Positions 35,033-43,401 of a DNA stretch of 64,000 nt are shown piece by piece; position 1 is the first letter of the stretch; every line of letters starts with the position of its first letter. The stretch is from Rhodospirillaceae bacterium (lineage in GTDB: Bacteria; Pseudomonadota; Alphaproteobacteria; DSM-16000; Inquilinaceae), in NCBI GenBank assembly GCA_020638595.1, contig JACKIG010000014.1, positions 62,001 through 126,000 of the forward strand, read 5' to 3'. The translations under genes and the position numbers were made by a program. The notes beneath the pieces were generated by a model. The model ran no database searches. It was given only the letters and a program-made list of their open reading frames with translations, and was not told the origin of the DNA.

Positions 35033-35530
35033 CTATTGGCCGTCGTCGATGGCGTCGACGAAGAACAGCCCGCCCAGGATCATGCCGCCATGCGCGGGAT
35101 CGCGCAGCGGCAGATGCACGGCCTCGAACGTGGCCCAGGCGCCGCCGGACCCCTGGACATGGCCGGCGGCAACCATCGGGCGGCGGCGGCGCAGCACGTA
35201 TTTATAGAGGGTGCGGGCGCCGTCGGCGTCCCGTGCATCGGCGAAAACACTGCCCACAGGCACCCGGAAGGCTTCGACCCCGAACGCCGAAACGATGGCG
35301 GAACCGATGGTCGTGTAAACGTAGTCGCCCGCCTTCGCATCGAAGGCGACGGTGAAGATGTTCTTCAGAAACGGACCCAGCACGCGTGTGCTGATGTCCT
35401 GCCTGCGGGGCAGCCCGTCACGCTTGGCGGCACGCCAGATCTCGATCAATCGAAGCGAGTCGTCAAACTGCGGGGCGACGTCGAATTCGACCGTCCATCG
35501 CCAGGGCTGCCGCTCGGTCAAAAACTGCAT
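35033..35530 (-). CDS. PAS domain-containing protein (PAS_5 type)
   Basis: A 165-residue cytosolic protein that is essentially one PAS_5 domain: LRLIEIWRAAKRDGLPRRQDISTRVLGPFLKNIFTVAFDAKAGDYVYTTIGSAIVSAFG. Family members are common in alphaproteobacteria, often encoded alone, with unknown ligand; they share the N-terminal sites around WRAAKRDGLPRR. There is no output domain, so it would act by binding a partner or by ligand storage. The intergenic region upstream (35531-35682) is AT-rich and shared with a convergent gene end, so its promoter is presumably there. Confidence 0.85.
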   Translation of the reverse strand: MQFLTERQPWRWTVEFDVAPQFDDSLRLIEIWRAAKRDGLPRRQDISTRVLGPFLKNIFTVAFDAKAGDYVYTTIGSAIVSAFGVEAFRVPVGSVFADARDADGARTLYKYVLRRRRPMVAAGHVQGSGGAWATFEAVHLPLRDPAHGGMILGGLFFVDAIDDGQ

Positions 35531-35682
35531 CTTTGTCCAAGGTCAGAAGCCTCTATTCTAGTTAGTATACGCATGTGGGAAGAAAAATCACTGGAAATGT
35601 TTTGATCAGTATTTCGCAGGTGCAGCATTCTCTTCGTATTCACTCGTACTTTGTTGCTTTTGGCCCTTACTATTTGACATTG
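35531..35682. other. AT-rich intergenic stretch upstream of the PAS gene
   Basis: About 35555-35685 is markedly A/T-rich relative to the flanks and has no recognisable gene. It is the start-side region of the leftward PAS gene and the 3' side of the leftward threonine dehydratase gene. A GTTAGTATAC stretch near 35560 could serve as a promoter element, but no pair of hexamers stands out. Confidence 0.4.
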
Positions 35683-36675
35683 TCAGTCCGCCATCGACCC
35701 CGGCGTGCCGGGCGGCCCGTCGAGTATTCGGGCAAAGAGGCGGGCATCCACGTTCCCCCCGGACAGCACGATGCCGACAGAGCGGCCCTGTGCCCGGGCG
35801 CGGTCCTGCAACAGGGCGGCCAGCGGGGCGGCGCCGGCACCCTCGGCCACATTATGGGTGTCGGTGAACAGCGCGCGCATGGCGGCGGCGACGTCGTCGT
35901 CGGTGACGGAAATCACGCGGTCCACATGGCGCAGGATCAGGTCGAGCGCGTCGGCGTCGGGGACGCGGCAGGCCATCCCGTCGGCCAACAACGTCGTCAC
36001 CGGGGCGTCGATCGGCCGCCGCTGGGCGAAGGAGCGCGCATAGGCCGGCGCCTGTGTCGAGACGACGCCGACGATCTCGACCTTGTGCCCCAGGGCCTCG
36101 CGCGCCGCGGCCACGCCGCAGATGCCGGACCCCAGGCCGATGGGCACATAGACGGTGTCCAGCCCGGGCACGGCGCGCAGCAGCTCCATGCCGTAGGTGC
36201 CGACACCGGCCACCAGCAGCGGGTCGAACGACGGCACGGCATGCAGGCCGCGCCCCGGTGCCAGGGTCCGCGCGTGGTCCAGGGCCGCCTGGAAGTCGTC
36301 GCCATGCTCGATCAGCTCCGCCCCCAGGGCTTGCATGGCGCGGTTCTTCTCCACGCTGTTGCCGTGCGGGACGCAGATCACGCAGGCCAGTCCCGCCTGC
36401 CGGGCGGCATAGGCCAGCGACTGGCCGTGGTTGCCGCGGGTGGCGGCGATGATGCCGCGGACCTGCGGCCGCATGGCCTTCAGCCGGTCGATGTAGACCA
36501 GCCCGCCGCGGACCTTGAAGGCGCCGGTGGGCGTGTGGTTCTCGTGCTTCACCCAGACTTGCGTCCCAACGCGCTGGCAGAGCAGGGGCCAGCAATACTG
36601 CGGCGTGGGGGCGAAGCTGCGGGCGATCAGGGTTGCTGCGGCCTCCATCTCGGCCAGGGTCGGCAGGTGGGCCAT
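35683..36675 (-). CDS. PLP-dependent threonine/serine dehydratase
   Basis: A 330-residue fold-type II PLP enzyme from the ATG at 36675 (MAHLPTL), preceded by GGGGAG. The PLP lysine is Lys54 in [13 protein letters not shown]. The phosphate-binding Gly loop is [14 protein letters not shown], and the Asn and Ser contacts are in [14 protein letters not shown] and [11 protein letters not shown]. There is no ACT regulatory domain, so it is a catabolic or serine-type deaminase, not the biosynthetic IlvA. Hydroxyectoine-related and threo-3-hydroxyaspartate dehydratases have the same layout. No neighbouring pathway genes identify the substrate. It is divergent from mccB (119 bp between). Confidence 0.88.
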   Translation of the reverse strand: MAHLPTLAEMEAAATLIARSFAPTPQYCWPLLCQRVGTQVWVKHENHTPTGAFKVRGGLVYIDRLKAMRPQVRGIIAATRGNHGQSLAYAARQAGLACVICVPHGNSVEKNRAMQALGAELIEHGDDFQAALDHARTLAPGRGLHAVPSFDPLLVAGVGTYGMELLRAVPGLDTVYVPIGLGSGICGVAAAREALGHKVEIVGVVSTQAPAYARSFAQRRPIDAPVTTLLADGMACRVPDADALDLILRHVDRVISVTDDDVAAAMRALFTDTHNVAEGAGAAPLAALLQDRARAQGRSVGIVLSGGNVDARLFARILDGPPGTPGSMAD

Positions 36676-36794
36676 GCGGTCGCTCCCCTTGGCGGTCCCA
36701 ACGCGCTTGCCGACGGCAACCGGGCAGCGCATGGTCGCAACTGGTGCAAATGCGGCCGCCCGCAGGCGGCGATCACACGACCCTAGGTCCCGCC

Positions 36795-38402
<1,608 letters not shown>

Positions 38403-38970
38403 CGCCGTCGGCCGATGTCGATGCTGCGGTGCACACGCCGGATTGCAGACTTGCCGCAGGCCGGCGGAGCTGTATTTCGGACCATCGAAGGAACGGAAGC
38501 ATACGAAATGACAATATTGTGATAGCCCGCATGAGTCCGTCGAGATATTCTTGCTGACGCGCGCACATGTTGAAGATGTCTTTAATGTAAATTTGCTTCC
38601 TAAGGTTTTTATCCTAACATTTCCGAACAAAATCACCGTGCCACCTTCATCATTGTCTTACGCACCGTGTGCATGATCGGCCACGGTAGGTTGGTGTTGC
38701 CGCATCGATGCACCCTGGCGGCAGGGCCATGCTGGCGCTGGAGAGGCGAAGGGGTGGCCGCCGCCGGACGGCGGCGCGGGCCTGAGCCAGCGCAAGCCCC
38801 GTCGGCGGTGCCGATCAGGGGCACCGGACGCGGCGGCAGGCCATTGTCGTGAACCCGGCTTCGCAATCCCCGGCTTCCGGAGATTGCGTGGCTGGGCTGC
38901 GAGGCAGACCCGGACCAGCAACGCAATCGCCTCAGCCCCTCGGGCTGACGCCAAGGGTGGGAGTACACCC
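38403..38970. other. Long intergenic stretch, AT-rich in the middle
   Basis: 568 bases without a convincing gene. About 38500-38645 is A/T-rich, including a 10-bp palindrome ACAATATTGT near 38510. Short frames on either strand are not supported by similarity. The right part (38646-38970) is GC-rich and holds the strong hairpin at 38862-38888, just before the small cysteine-protein gene. Confidence 0.55.
38862..38888. repeat. Strong inverted repeat in the leader of the small Cys-protein gene
   Basis: CGCAATCCCCGG (38862-38873) and CCGGAGATTGCG (38877-38888) pair as 12-bp arms with one mismatch around a 3-base CTT loop. It lies 82 bases before the ATG at 38971, so it could be an operator or an mRNA leader hairpin. 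Confidence 0.45.
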
Positions 38971-39180
38971 ATGACGCTTGAAGGAAACCGCGATCTGGCC
39001 GGCTGCATGCGACAGCATGCCGCCGAGCTGTGCAGCGAATGCGACACGTTCTCCGTCGACGGGCGGTGCCTGCACGGCCCGGTCTGCGTTGCCGACCGGC
39101 TGCTTGAGATTGCCGATGTCTGCGAGGCCGATACCGAGATGCTGGAATCGTTGCCGGCGGTGCAGCTGACGCGTTTCTAG
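38971..39180 (+). CDS. Small six-cysteine protein of unknown function
   Basis: A 69-residue protein from the ATG at 38971 (MTLEGNRDLAG), with GGGAG upstream; the frame reads further back without support. Six Cys are spaced C12, C21-x2-C24, C33, C38, C49 (LCSECD, RCLHGPVCVAD, DVCEAD). This spacing could bind zinc or an Fe-S cluster, or support disulfides, but there is no signal peptide. The acidic C-terminal part is predicted helical. I do not recognise the family. It is bracketed by two strong hairpins (38862-38888 and 39224-39256), giving a self-contained transcription unit. Confidence 0.6.
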   Translation: MTLEGNRDLAGCMRQHAAELCSECDTFSVDGRCLHGPVCVADRLLEIADVCEADTEMLESLPAVQLTRF

Positions 39181-39223
39181 GGCGAGGCCCCGCATCGGGG
39201 TCGGCATTCCCGGAAGGAACTGC

Positions 39224-39256
39224 TGTCGCGCCAGGGCCACAGGCTCTGGCGCGACA
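39224..39256 (+). terminator. Perfect 11-bp hairpin after the small Cys-protein gene
   Basis: TGTCGCGCCAG (39224-39234) and CTGGCGCGACA (39246-39256) are perfect inverted arms with an 11-base loop, 44 bases after the stop codon. A smaller hairpin CCCCG-CAT-CGGGG lies just before it (39188-39200). No T-run follows, so termination is plausible but not certain. Confidence 0.5.
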
Positions 39257-39408
39257 CGCGTTCTGGCCCCGGGTCATTGTGGAACCGGCGGTGCGCCTTC
39301 GGCGGCCATTGCCTCGGCACACGGAGTCATGCTCTCGTCCTCGCTACCCGCCGGGGGCCGCCCATCGGTGCCCTCTTGGGGGCGGGATCCACGGGATGGC
39401 GGAGACGC

Positions 39409-40038
39409 ATGACCATGGGCGCGCTTGTGCGGCGTGTGCGCGTATGCCTTCCGATCGTCGCGGCGGGTTTCGCTGTGGCGCTCGGGGCCTCGACTTCGGG
39501 GGCCGGGGCCGCTGGTGCCGTTGCCCTGGACCTTCCGGGCCGCCTCGCGCATGGCGAACCGGGCATGGTCGAGGGGCAGGCAACCGCCGCCGCGGCGCCG
39601 GTTTTCGGCGACTGTCACGACGGGTGGTTCTGGTCGGGTGGGCCGTTCGACAACGATGCGCCGCTGGGCGGTGGTGGGGCCTCGTACCAGGGGTGCGATG
39701 CCGGGGACGTGATCCTTCTCCTGTCCTGCGTACCGGATTCCCCCGATATCGTGCTGGAGGTTCCGGACGCCCCCGGCGGCTATCGCCTGGGGGATGCGCT
39801 GTCCGGCCTTGCCGCCGTCGACGGTATCCCCCATCCCCTGTCCGGCCGCGTCGGGGAACTCGTGACCGGGGAGCCGATCACCCAGTTCGCCGTCGACAGG
39901 CATGGCGGCCTGCTGGATGCGCTGGCGGCGGGTCAACGCATGGCGCTGTCGGCCGGCGATATGGAGCTGCGACTGCATCTGATGGGGGCTGCCGACGCCC
40001 TTGCGGCGATGCTGAGCGCCTGTCCCGAACCCCGGTAG
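39409..40038 (+). CDS. Secreted protein of unknown function
   Basis: A 209-residue protein from the ATG at 39409 (MTMGALVRRV), with GGAG just upstream. It has a signal peptide (VCLPIVAAGFAVALGASTSGAGA, cleavage about residue 30-35). The mature region contains FGDCHDGWFWSGGPFDNDAPLGGGGASYQGCDAGD, then LLLSCVPDSPDIVLEV, YRLGDALSGLAAVDG and LHLMGAADALAAMLSACPEPR. Five Cys in the whole protein suggest extracytoplasmic disulfides. I do not recognise a domain; the second half resembles a generic beta domain that binds or inhibits. Its stop codon TAG is also the first three bases of a dispersed repeat (40036-40074), so the C-terminus may have been set by repeat insertion. Confidence 0.65.
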   Translation: MTMGALVRRVRVCLPIVAAGFAVALGASTSGAGAAGAVALDLPGRLAHGEPGMVEGQATAAAAPVFGDCHDGWFWSGGPFDNDAPLGGGGASYQGCDAGDVILLLSCVPDSPDIVLEVPDAPGGYRLGDALSGLAAVDGIPHPLSGRVGELVTGEPITQFAVDRHGGLLDALAAGQRMALSAGDMELRLHLMGAADALAAMLSACPEPR

Positions 40039-40074
40039 AGCCTGACCCGATGCCGCGCTCTTTTAAATAGGGCG
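40036..40074. repeat. Short member of the TAGAGCCTGA repeat family
   Basis: It begins TAGAGCCTGACCCGATGCCG and ends AAATAGGGCGG, matching both ends of the element at 63884-63953 (TAGAGCCTGATTCGATGACG and AAATAGAGCGG in the same orientation), with the central part missing. Its first three bases form the stop codon of the preceding gene. Confidence 0.55.
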
Positions 40075-40115
40075 GGTTTCAGACATCAACCCGAATGAGC
40101 CGGGGGGAGGTTGCC

Positions 40116-40844
40116 ATGGAAACGAGACTGGATGAAATCGCCGACGGTATCTATCGGCTGTCCACCTTTGTGGCCGAGGTTGCCCCGCCGGCCGGGTTCA
40201 CCTTCAACCAGTTCCTGCTGATGGCGGACGAGCCGCTGCTATTCCACTGCGGGATGCGGGGGATGTTCCCGTCCGTCTCGGCGGCGGTGGCCCGGCTGCT
40301 GCCGACGGATCGCCTGCGCTGGATCAGCTTCGGCCATGTCGAGGCCGATGAATCCGGCGCCATGAACCAGTGGCTGGCCGCGGCACCCCAGGCCCAGGTG
40401 GCCCATGGGCGTATCGCCTGCATGGTATCGCTGAACGACCTGGCCGACCGCGCGCCGCGCGTCCTGGACGACGGCGAGGTCATCGACCTGGGGGGCAAGC
40501 GTGTCCGCTACATCGACACGCCCCACATTCCCCACGGCTGGGAGGCGGGGCTGCTGTTCGAGGAAGTGACCGGAACCCTGTTGTGCGGCGACCTGTTCAC
40601 CCATGTCGGCAACGGACCGGCGCTGGTCGATACCGACATCGTCGGTCCCGCGATCGCGGCGGAGGACGCGTTCCGTGCCTCAAGCCTGACGCCGTCGATG
40701 GGGCGGACGATCCGCGGCCTTGCGGACCTTGTGCCCACGACCCTGGCGGTGATGCACGGATCGTCGCTGGCCGGTGCGGCGGGGGAGGCTCTGGTGGCCC
40801 TCGGCAACCACTATGACGGCCGCCTGCGCGCCGCCTTGGCGTGA
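40116..40844 (+). CDS. MBL-fold protein with flavodiiron (ODP) type metal site
   Basis: A 242-residue metallo-beta-lactamase-fold protein from the ATG at 40116 (METRLDEI), with GGGGGAGG before it. The metal motif reads His74-x-Glu76-x-Asp78 in ISFGHVEADESGAMNQW, the HxExD pattern of flavodiiron proteins, not the HxHxDH of hydrolases. Further ligands are His137 or His140 (DTPHIPHGWE), Asp159 (LLCGDLFTH) and His214 (AVMHGSS). This fits a diiron ODP-like site that handles O2, NO or peroxide. There is no flavodoxin or rubredoxin domain and no reductase next to it, so the electron donor is unknown. It is a single gene. Confidence 0.82.
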   Translation: METRLDEIADGIYRLSTFVAEVAPPAGFTFNQFLLMADEPLLFHCGMRGMFPSVSAAVARLLPTDRLRWISFGHVEADESGAMNQWLAAAPQAQVAHGRIACMVSLNDLADRAPRVLDDGEVIDLGGKRVRYIDTPHIPHGWEAGLLFEEVTGTLLCGDLFTHVGNGPALVDTDIVGPAIAAEDAFRASSLTPSMGRTIRGLADLVPTTLAVMHGSSLAGAAGEALVALGNHYDGRLRAALA

Positions 40845-40885
40845 TCCGGCCGCAACCCGGCGGGTCCCGCCACGCGTTGCCGTCG

Positions 40886-41590
40886 TCAGGCCCCCGTATC
40901 GCGCAGACCCGCGCGCACGTCGGCGTACCAATCGGCCGCCCAGTCCCTCAGCCGTGCCGCGACGGCGCTGCGCGCCGGATCGGCAGCAACGGCGGCACGC
41001 GACCAGTCCTGCGGCAGCCACACCGCCCCGTTCGGCGCCGGGGCGATCAGGTCCGGGTTCCAATAGTATTCCACGACGATCCGCCGATGCCGGTCGGCGA
41101 ACTGATAGCGTGGCCCGATCATCGTTGCCGGCAGGAACAGCTGTTGCGCCTGTGCGCTGCGCCGCAGGGCGAGGGTCGACGCCGCCGGATCGTCCAGGGT
41201 GCCCAGACTGATCGCGCGAATGTGCCAGCACCGCCGGACCTCGCCGCTGCCGGCATCGGCGGCGTAGAGATACCCCGGGTCGTCGCAGCGCCGGAAGGGA
41301 CGCGCGGTGTCCCCCGTGCGGTCGACCGACACATAGACCAGCCGGTCGATGACGCCCGCATGGGTGCTGGTCAGCACGATGCGGGTGGCATCCGGATGGG
41401 TGGAGGCATCGGCCCCCGCCGTCCATGGCCCCGGCGGCAGCGGCACGCTGATGCCCTGGACAGTGAGGGAACCCGTGAAGGTCTGTCCTTGCCGATCCGA
41501 CGGTGCCGGGCCGACGAGGGGCGATCCGGCGCAGCCGGCCACCGCCACCGCGATCGCGCCGGCCAGGACGAGGGACCTCAATAGGGCCAT
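40886..41590 (-). CDS. Predicted lipoprotein of unknown function
   Basis: A 234-residue protein from the ATG at 41590 (MALLRSLVLAG). The signal peptide ends in the lipobox AVAGC, so Cys at about residue 19 would be lipidated. The mature part begins GSPLVGPAPSDRQGQTFTGSLTVQG and continues with VYVSVDRTGDTARPFRRCDDPGYLYAADAGSGEVRRCWHI and a C-terminal helical DWAADWYADVRAGL. No domain is recognised; the many beta segments fit an outer-membrane or periplasmic lipoprotein. It overlaps the FecR-type gene by 13 bp on the same strand, so the two are translated together. Confidence 0.75.
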   Translation of the reverse strand: MALLRSLVLAGAIAVAVAGCAGSPLVGPAPSDRQGQTFTGSLTVQGISVPLPPGPWTAGADASTHPDATRIVLTSTHAGVIDRLVYVSVDRTGDTARPFRRCDDPGYLYAADAGSGEVRRCWHIRAISLGTLDDPAASTLALRRSAQAQQLFLPATMIGPRYQFADRHRRIVVEYYWNPDLIAPAPNGAVWLPQDWSRAAVAADPARSAVAARLRDWAADWYADVRAGLRDTGA

Positions 41591-42390
41591 GGCGATCGCT
41601 CCCGGCCGGGCGGCGTGGGCGGCGGCTCGCACCCGCCGCCGCCGGCGCAGGTGGGCGACTCCGGCCGGTCGGCCAGGCGGCCGGCCGCCGCCGTCGCCGC
41701 CGCTCGCCGGGCCGCGGTGTCTGCATAGCGCACGGGCGGCAGCGTCGCCGCCGGCAGGCCGAACAGTGCAAGCGAGGCGTTCAGGCCCGCGACCTCCGGC
41801 ACGGTGCCGGTGACGGCGGCCGTGCGCACCGCACCGGCCGGCGTCACGGTGATCGACTGTCCGGCCGGCACATCGGTGCTGCCGCCGGCATTCGGCCGCA
41901 CCGTCACCAGCCCGTCCTCCACGATCACCGTCGTCGTGCCGTCGGGTGCGACAATCACGACGAAGGTCGTGCCGCGCACGCCGATCGCCGTCGTCGGTGT
42001 GCGGATCTCATAGGCCGCGCTTGGCAGGGTGCCGGACACGAAGCGCATCGCGCCCAGCGAGAAGCGCATGACCACGCGCGACGCGCCCGGGTCGGGGTCG
42101 TAGACGACCTGATCCAGGGTCAGGTCGGCATTGGCGCTCAGCGACAGGGTCGTCCGGTCGAGGAAGACCAGTTGCGAGGCGCTGTCGGCGCCGGTGCGCA
42201 CGCGCTCGCGGAAGAACACGTCGTCGCCCTGCACGTGGCGCCAGGTTTGCCCGGCCAGCCGGCCTTCGACGGAGCGCACGACCAGCGTCGTGTCGCCGAT
42301 ATCCTCGGCCGCGGCGGGTTGCGCCTGGGCAGCGTCCATGCCGACGACCGTGACAGCCAGGGCGGCCGCCATCACGAGACAGGGTCTCAC
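41578..42390 (-). CDS. FecR-domain secreted protein
   Basis: A 270-residue protein with a signal peptide (MRPCLVMAAALAVTVVGMDAAQAQ). The FecR domain spans about residues 35-180: TTLVVRSVEGRLAGQTWRHVQGDDVFFRERVRTGADSASQLVFLDRTTLSLSANADLTLDQVVYD, then MRFVSGTLPSAAYEIRTPTTAIGVRGTTF. In classical systems FecR is an inner-membrane anti-sigma factor, but here there is no transmembrane anti-sigma part and no sigma factor. Secreted FecR-domain proteins of this kind usually bind the cell wall or partners in alphaproteobacteria. The C-terminus is Pro/Gly/Arg-rich (PTCAGGGGCEPPPTPPG). It is the first gene of a two-gene leftward operon with the lipoprotein. Confidence 0.82.
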   Translation of the reverse strand: MRPCLVMAAALAVTVVGMDAAQAQPAAAEDIGDTTLVVRSVEGRLAGQTWRHVQGDDVFFRERVRTGADSASQLVFLDRTTLSLSANADLTLDQVVYDPDPGASRVVMRFSLGAMRFVSGTLPSAAYEIRTPTTAIGVRGTTFVVIVAPDGTTTVIVEDGLVTVRPNAGGSTDVPAGQSITVTPAGAVRTAAVTGTVPEVAGLNASLALFGLPAATLPPVRYADTAARRAAATAAAGRLADRPESPTCAGGGGCEPPPTPPGRERSPWPY

Positions 42391-42504
42391 TTCGGCCTCC
42401 GATCGCTCTCCTGACCTTTATTCAGTCTAGGCGTTCCTCTACCAGTTGCGTCATGTCGAGAATTCACGGCGATACGCCGGCACACGAGGGGGGAGGAGGC
42501 AGAC

Positions 42505-43296
42505 ATGGACGAACAAGCGATCCTGGTAGACCGGGCGGACGGCGTGGCAACGGTGACGCTGAACCGGCCATCGGTGCACAACGCCTTCAACGATGCCGTC
42601 ATCGCCGAGATGACCGGGGTGCTGGAGCGGCTCGGCGCCGACCCGGCCTTGCGGGTCCTGGTACTGCGGGCCAACGGCAAGAGCTTCTCCGCCGGGGCCG
42701 ATCTCGGCTGGATGCAGCGCATGGCCGGCTACAGCCGGGACGAGAACCTGGCGGACGCCCGGGCGCTGGCGCGGCTGATGCACGTGCTGGACCGCGTGCC
42801 CGTGCCGACGGTGGCCCTGGTCCAGGGCGCGGCCTTCGGCGGGGGGGTCGGCCTGATCGCCTGCTGCGACATTGCCATCGCCGCGGATACGGCGACCTTC
42901 GCGCTGACGGAGGTCAAGCTCGGCATCATCCCGGCCGTCATCTCGCCCTTCGTCGTGCAGGCCATCGGCGTGCGGGCGGCGCGCCGCTATCTGCTGTCGG
43001 CCGAGCGGTTCGACGCGGCGGAGGCGTACCGGCTGGGGCTGGTGCATCGGGTGGTGGCGCCCGAGACACTGGAAGAGGCATTGGCCGACCAGCTCCGCCG
43101 GCTGTTCGACTGCGGGCCGCAGGCGCAGCGCGAGGCCAAGGACCTGATCTTCGCCGTCGCCCACCGTCCACCGGCGGACCTGGCGGAGGAGACGGCCGCC
43201 CGCATCGCCCGCGTACGTGCCAGTGCGGAGGGGCGGGAAGGTGTCGGCGCCTTCCTGGAGCGGCGCAAGCCCGCGTGGCAGGCCGGGGAGAGCTGA
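42505..43296 (+). CDS. liuC: Methylglutaconyl-CoA hydratase (enoyl-CoA hydratase family)
   Basis: A 263-residue crotonase-fold enzyme. The oxyanion loops are KSFSAGADLGWMQRM and VPTVALVQGAAFGGGVGLIACCDIAIA, and the catalytic Glu segment is FALTEVKLGIIPAVISPFVVQAIG. The position 106 bp in front of mccA, and the pattern EVKLGIIPA...RYLLSAERFDAAEAYRLGLVH, support the LiuC-type hydratase that turns 3-methylglutaconyl-CoA into HMG-CoA. A general enoyl-CoA hydratase cannot be ruled out from sequence alone. A GGGGGAGGAGG ribosome site precedes the ATG. HMG-CoA lyase, the next enzyme, is not in this window. Confidence 0.85.
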   Translation: MDEQAILVDRADGVATVTLNRPSVHNAFNDAVIAEMTGVLERLGADPALRVLVLRANGKSFSAGADLGWMQRMAGYSRDENLADARALARLMHVLDRVPVPTVALVQGAAFGGGVGLIACCDIAIAADTATFALTEVKLGIIPAVISPFVVQAIGVRAARRYLLSAERFDAAEAYRLGLVHRVVAPETLEEALADQLRRLFDCGPQAQREAKDLIFAVAHRPPADLAEETAARIARVRASAEGREGVGAFLERRKPAWQAGES

Positions 43297-43401
43297 CCGG
43301 CGTACCGGCCGCCCCGCTATCGCGGCACTGGCTTGGTCCCCGGCCGCCCGCTATCGTGCGAGGGGCGGGCCGGTGGCCGGCCCCGCCAAGCCCGTGGGCA
43401 C

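Noticed and set aside
38633..39322. Minus-strand frame of 229 codons in 38.6-39.3 kb
   Set aside because: Composition is Arg/Pro/Ala-rich random sequence with no start site, and it is antisense to the better-supported six-Cys gene.
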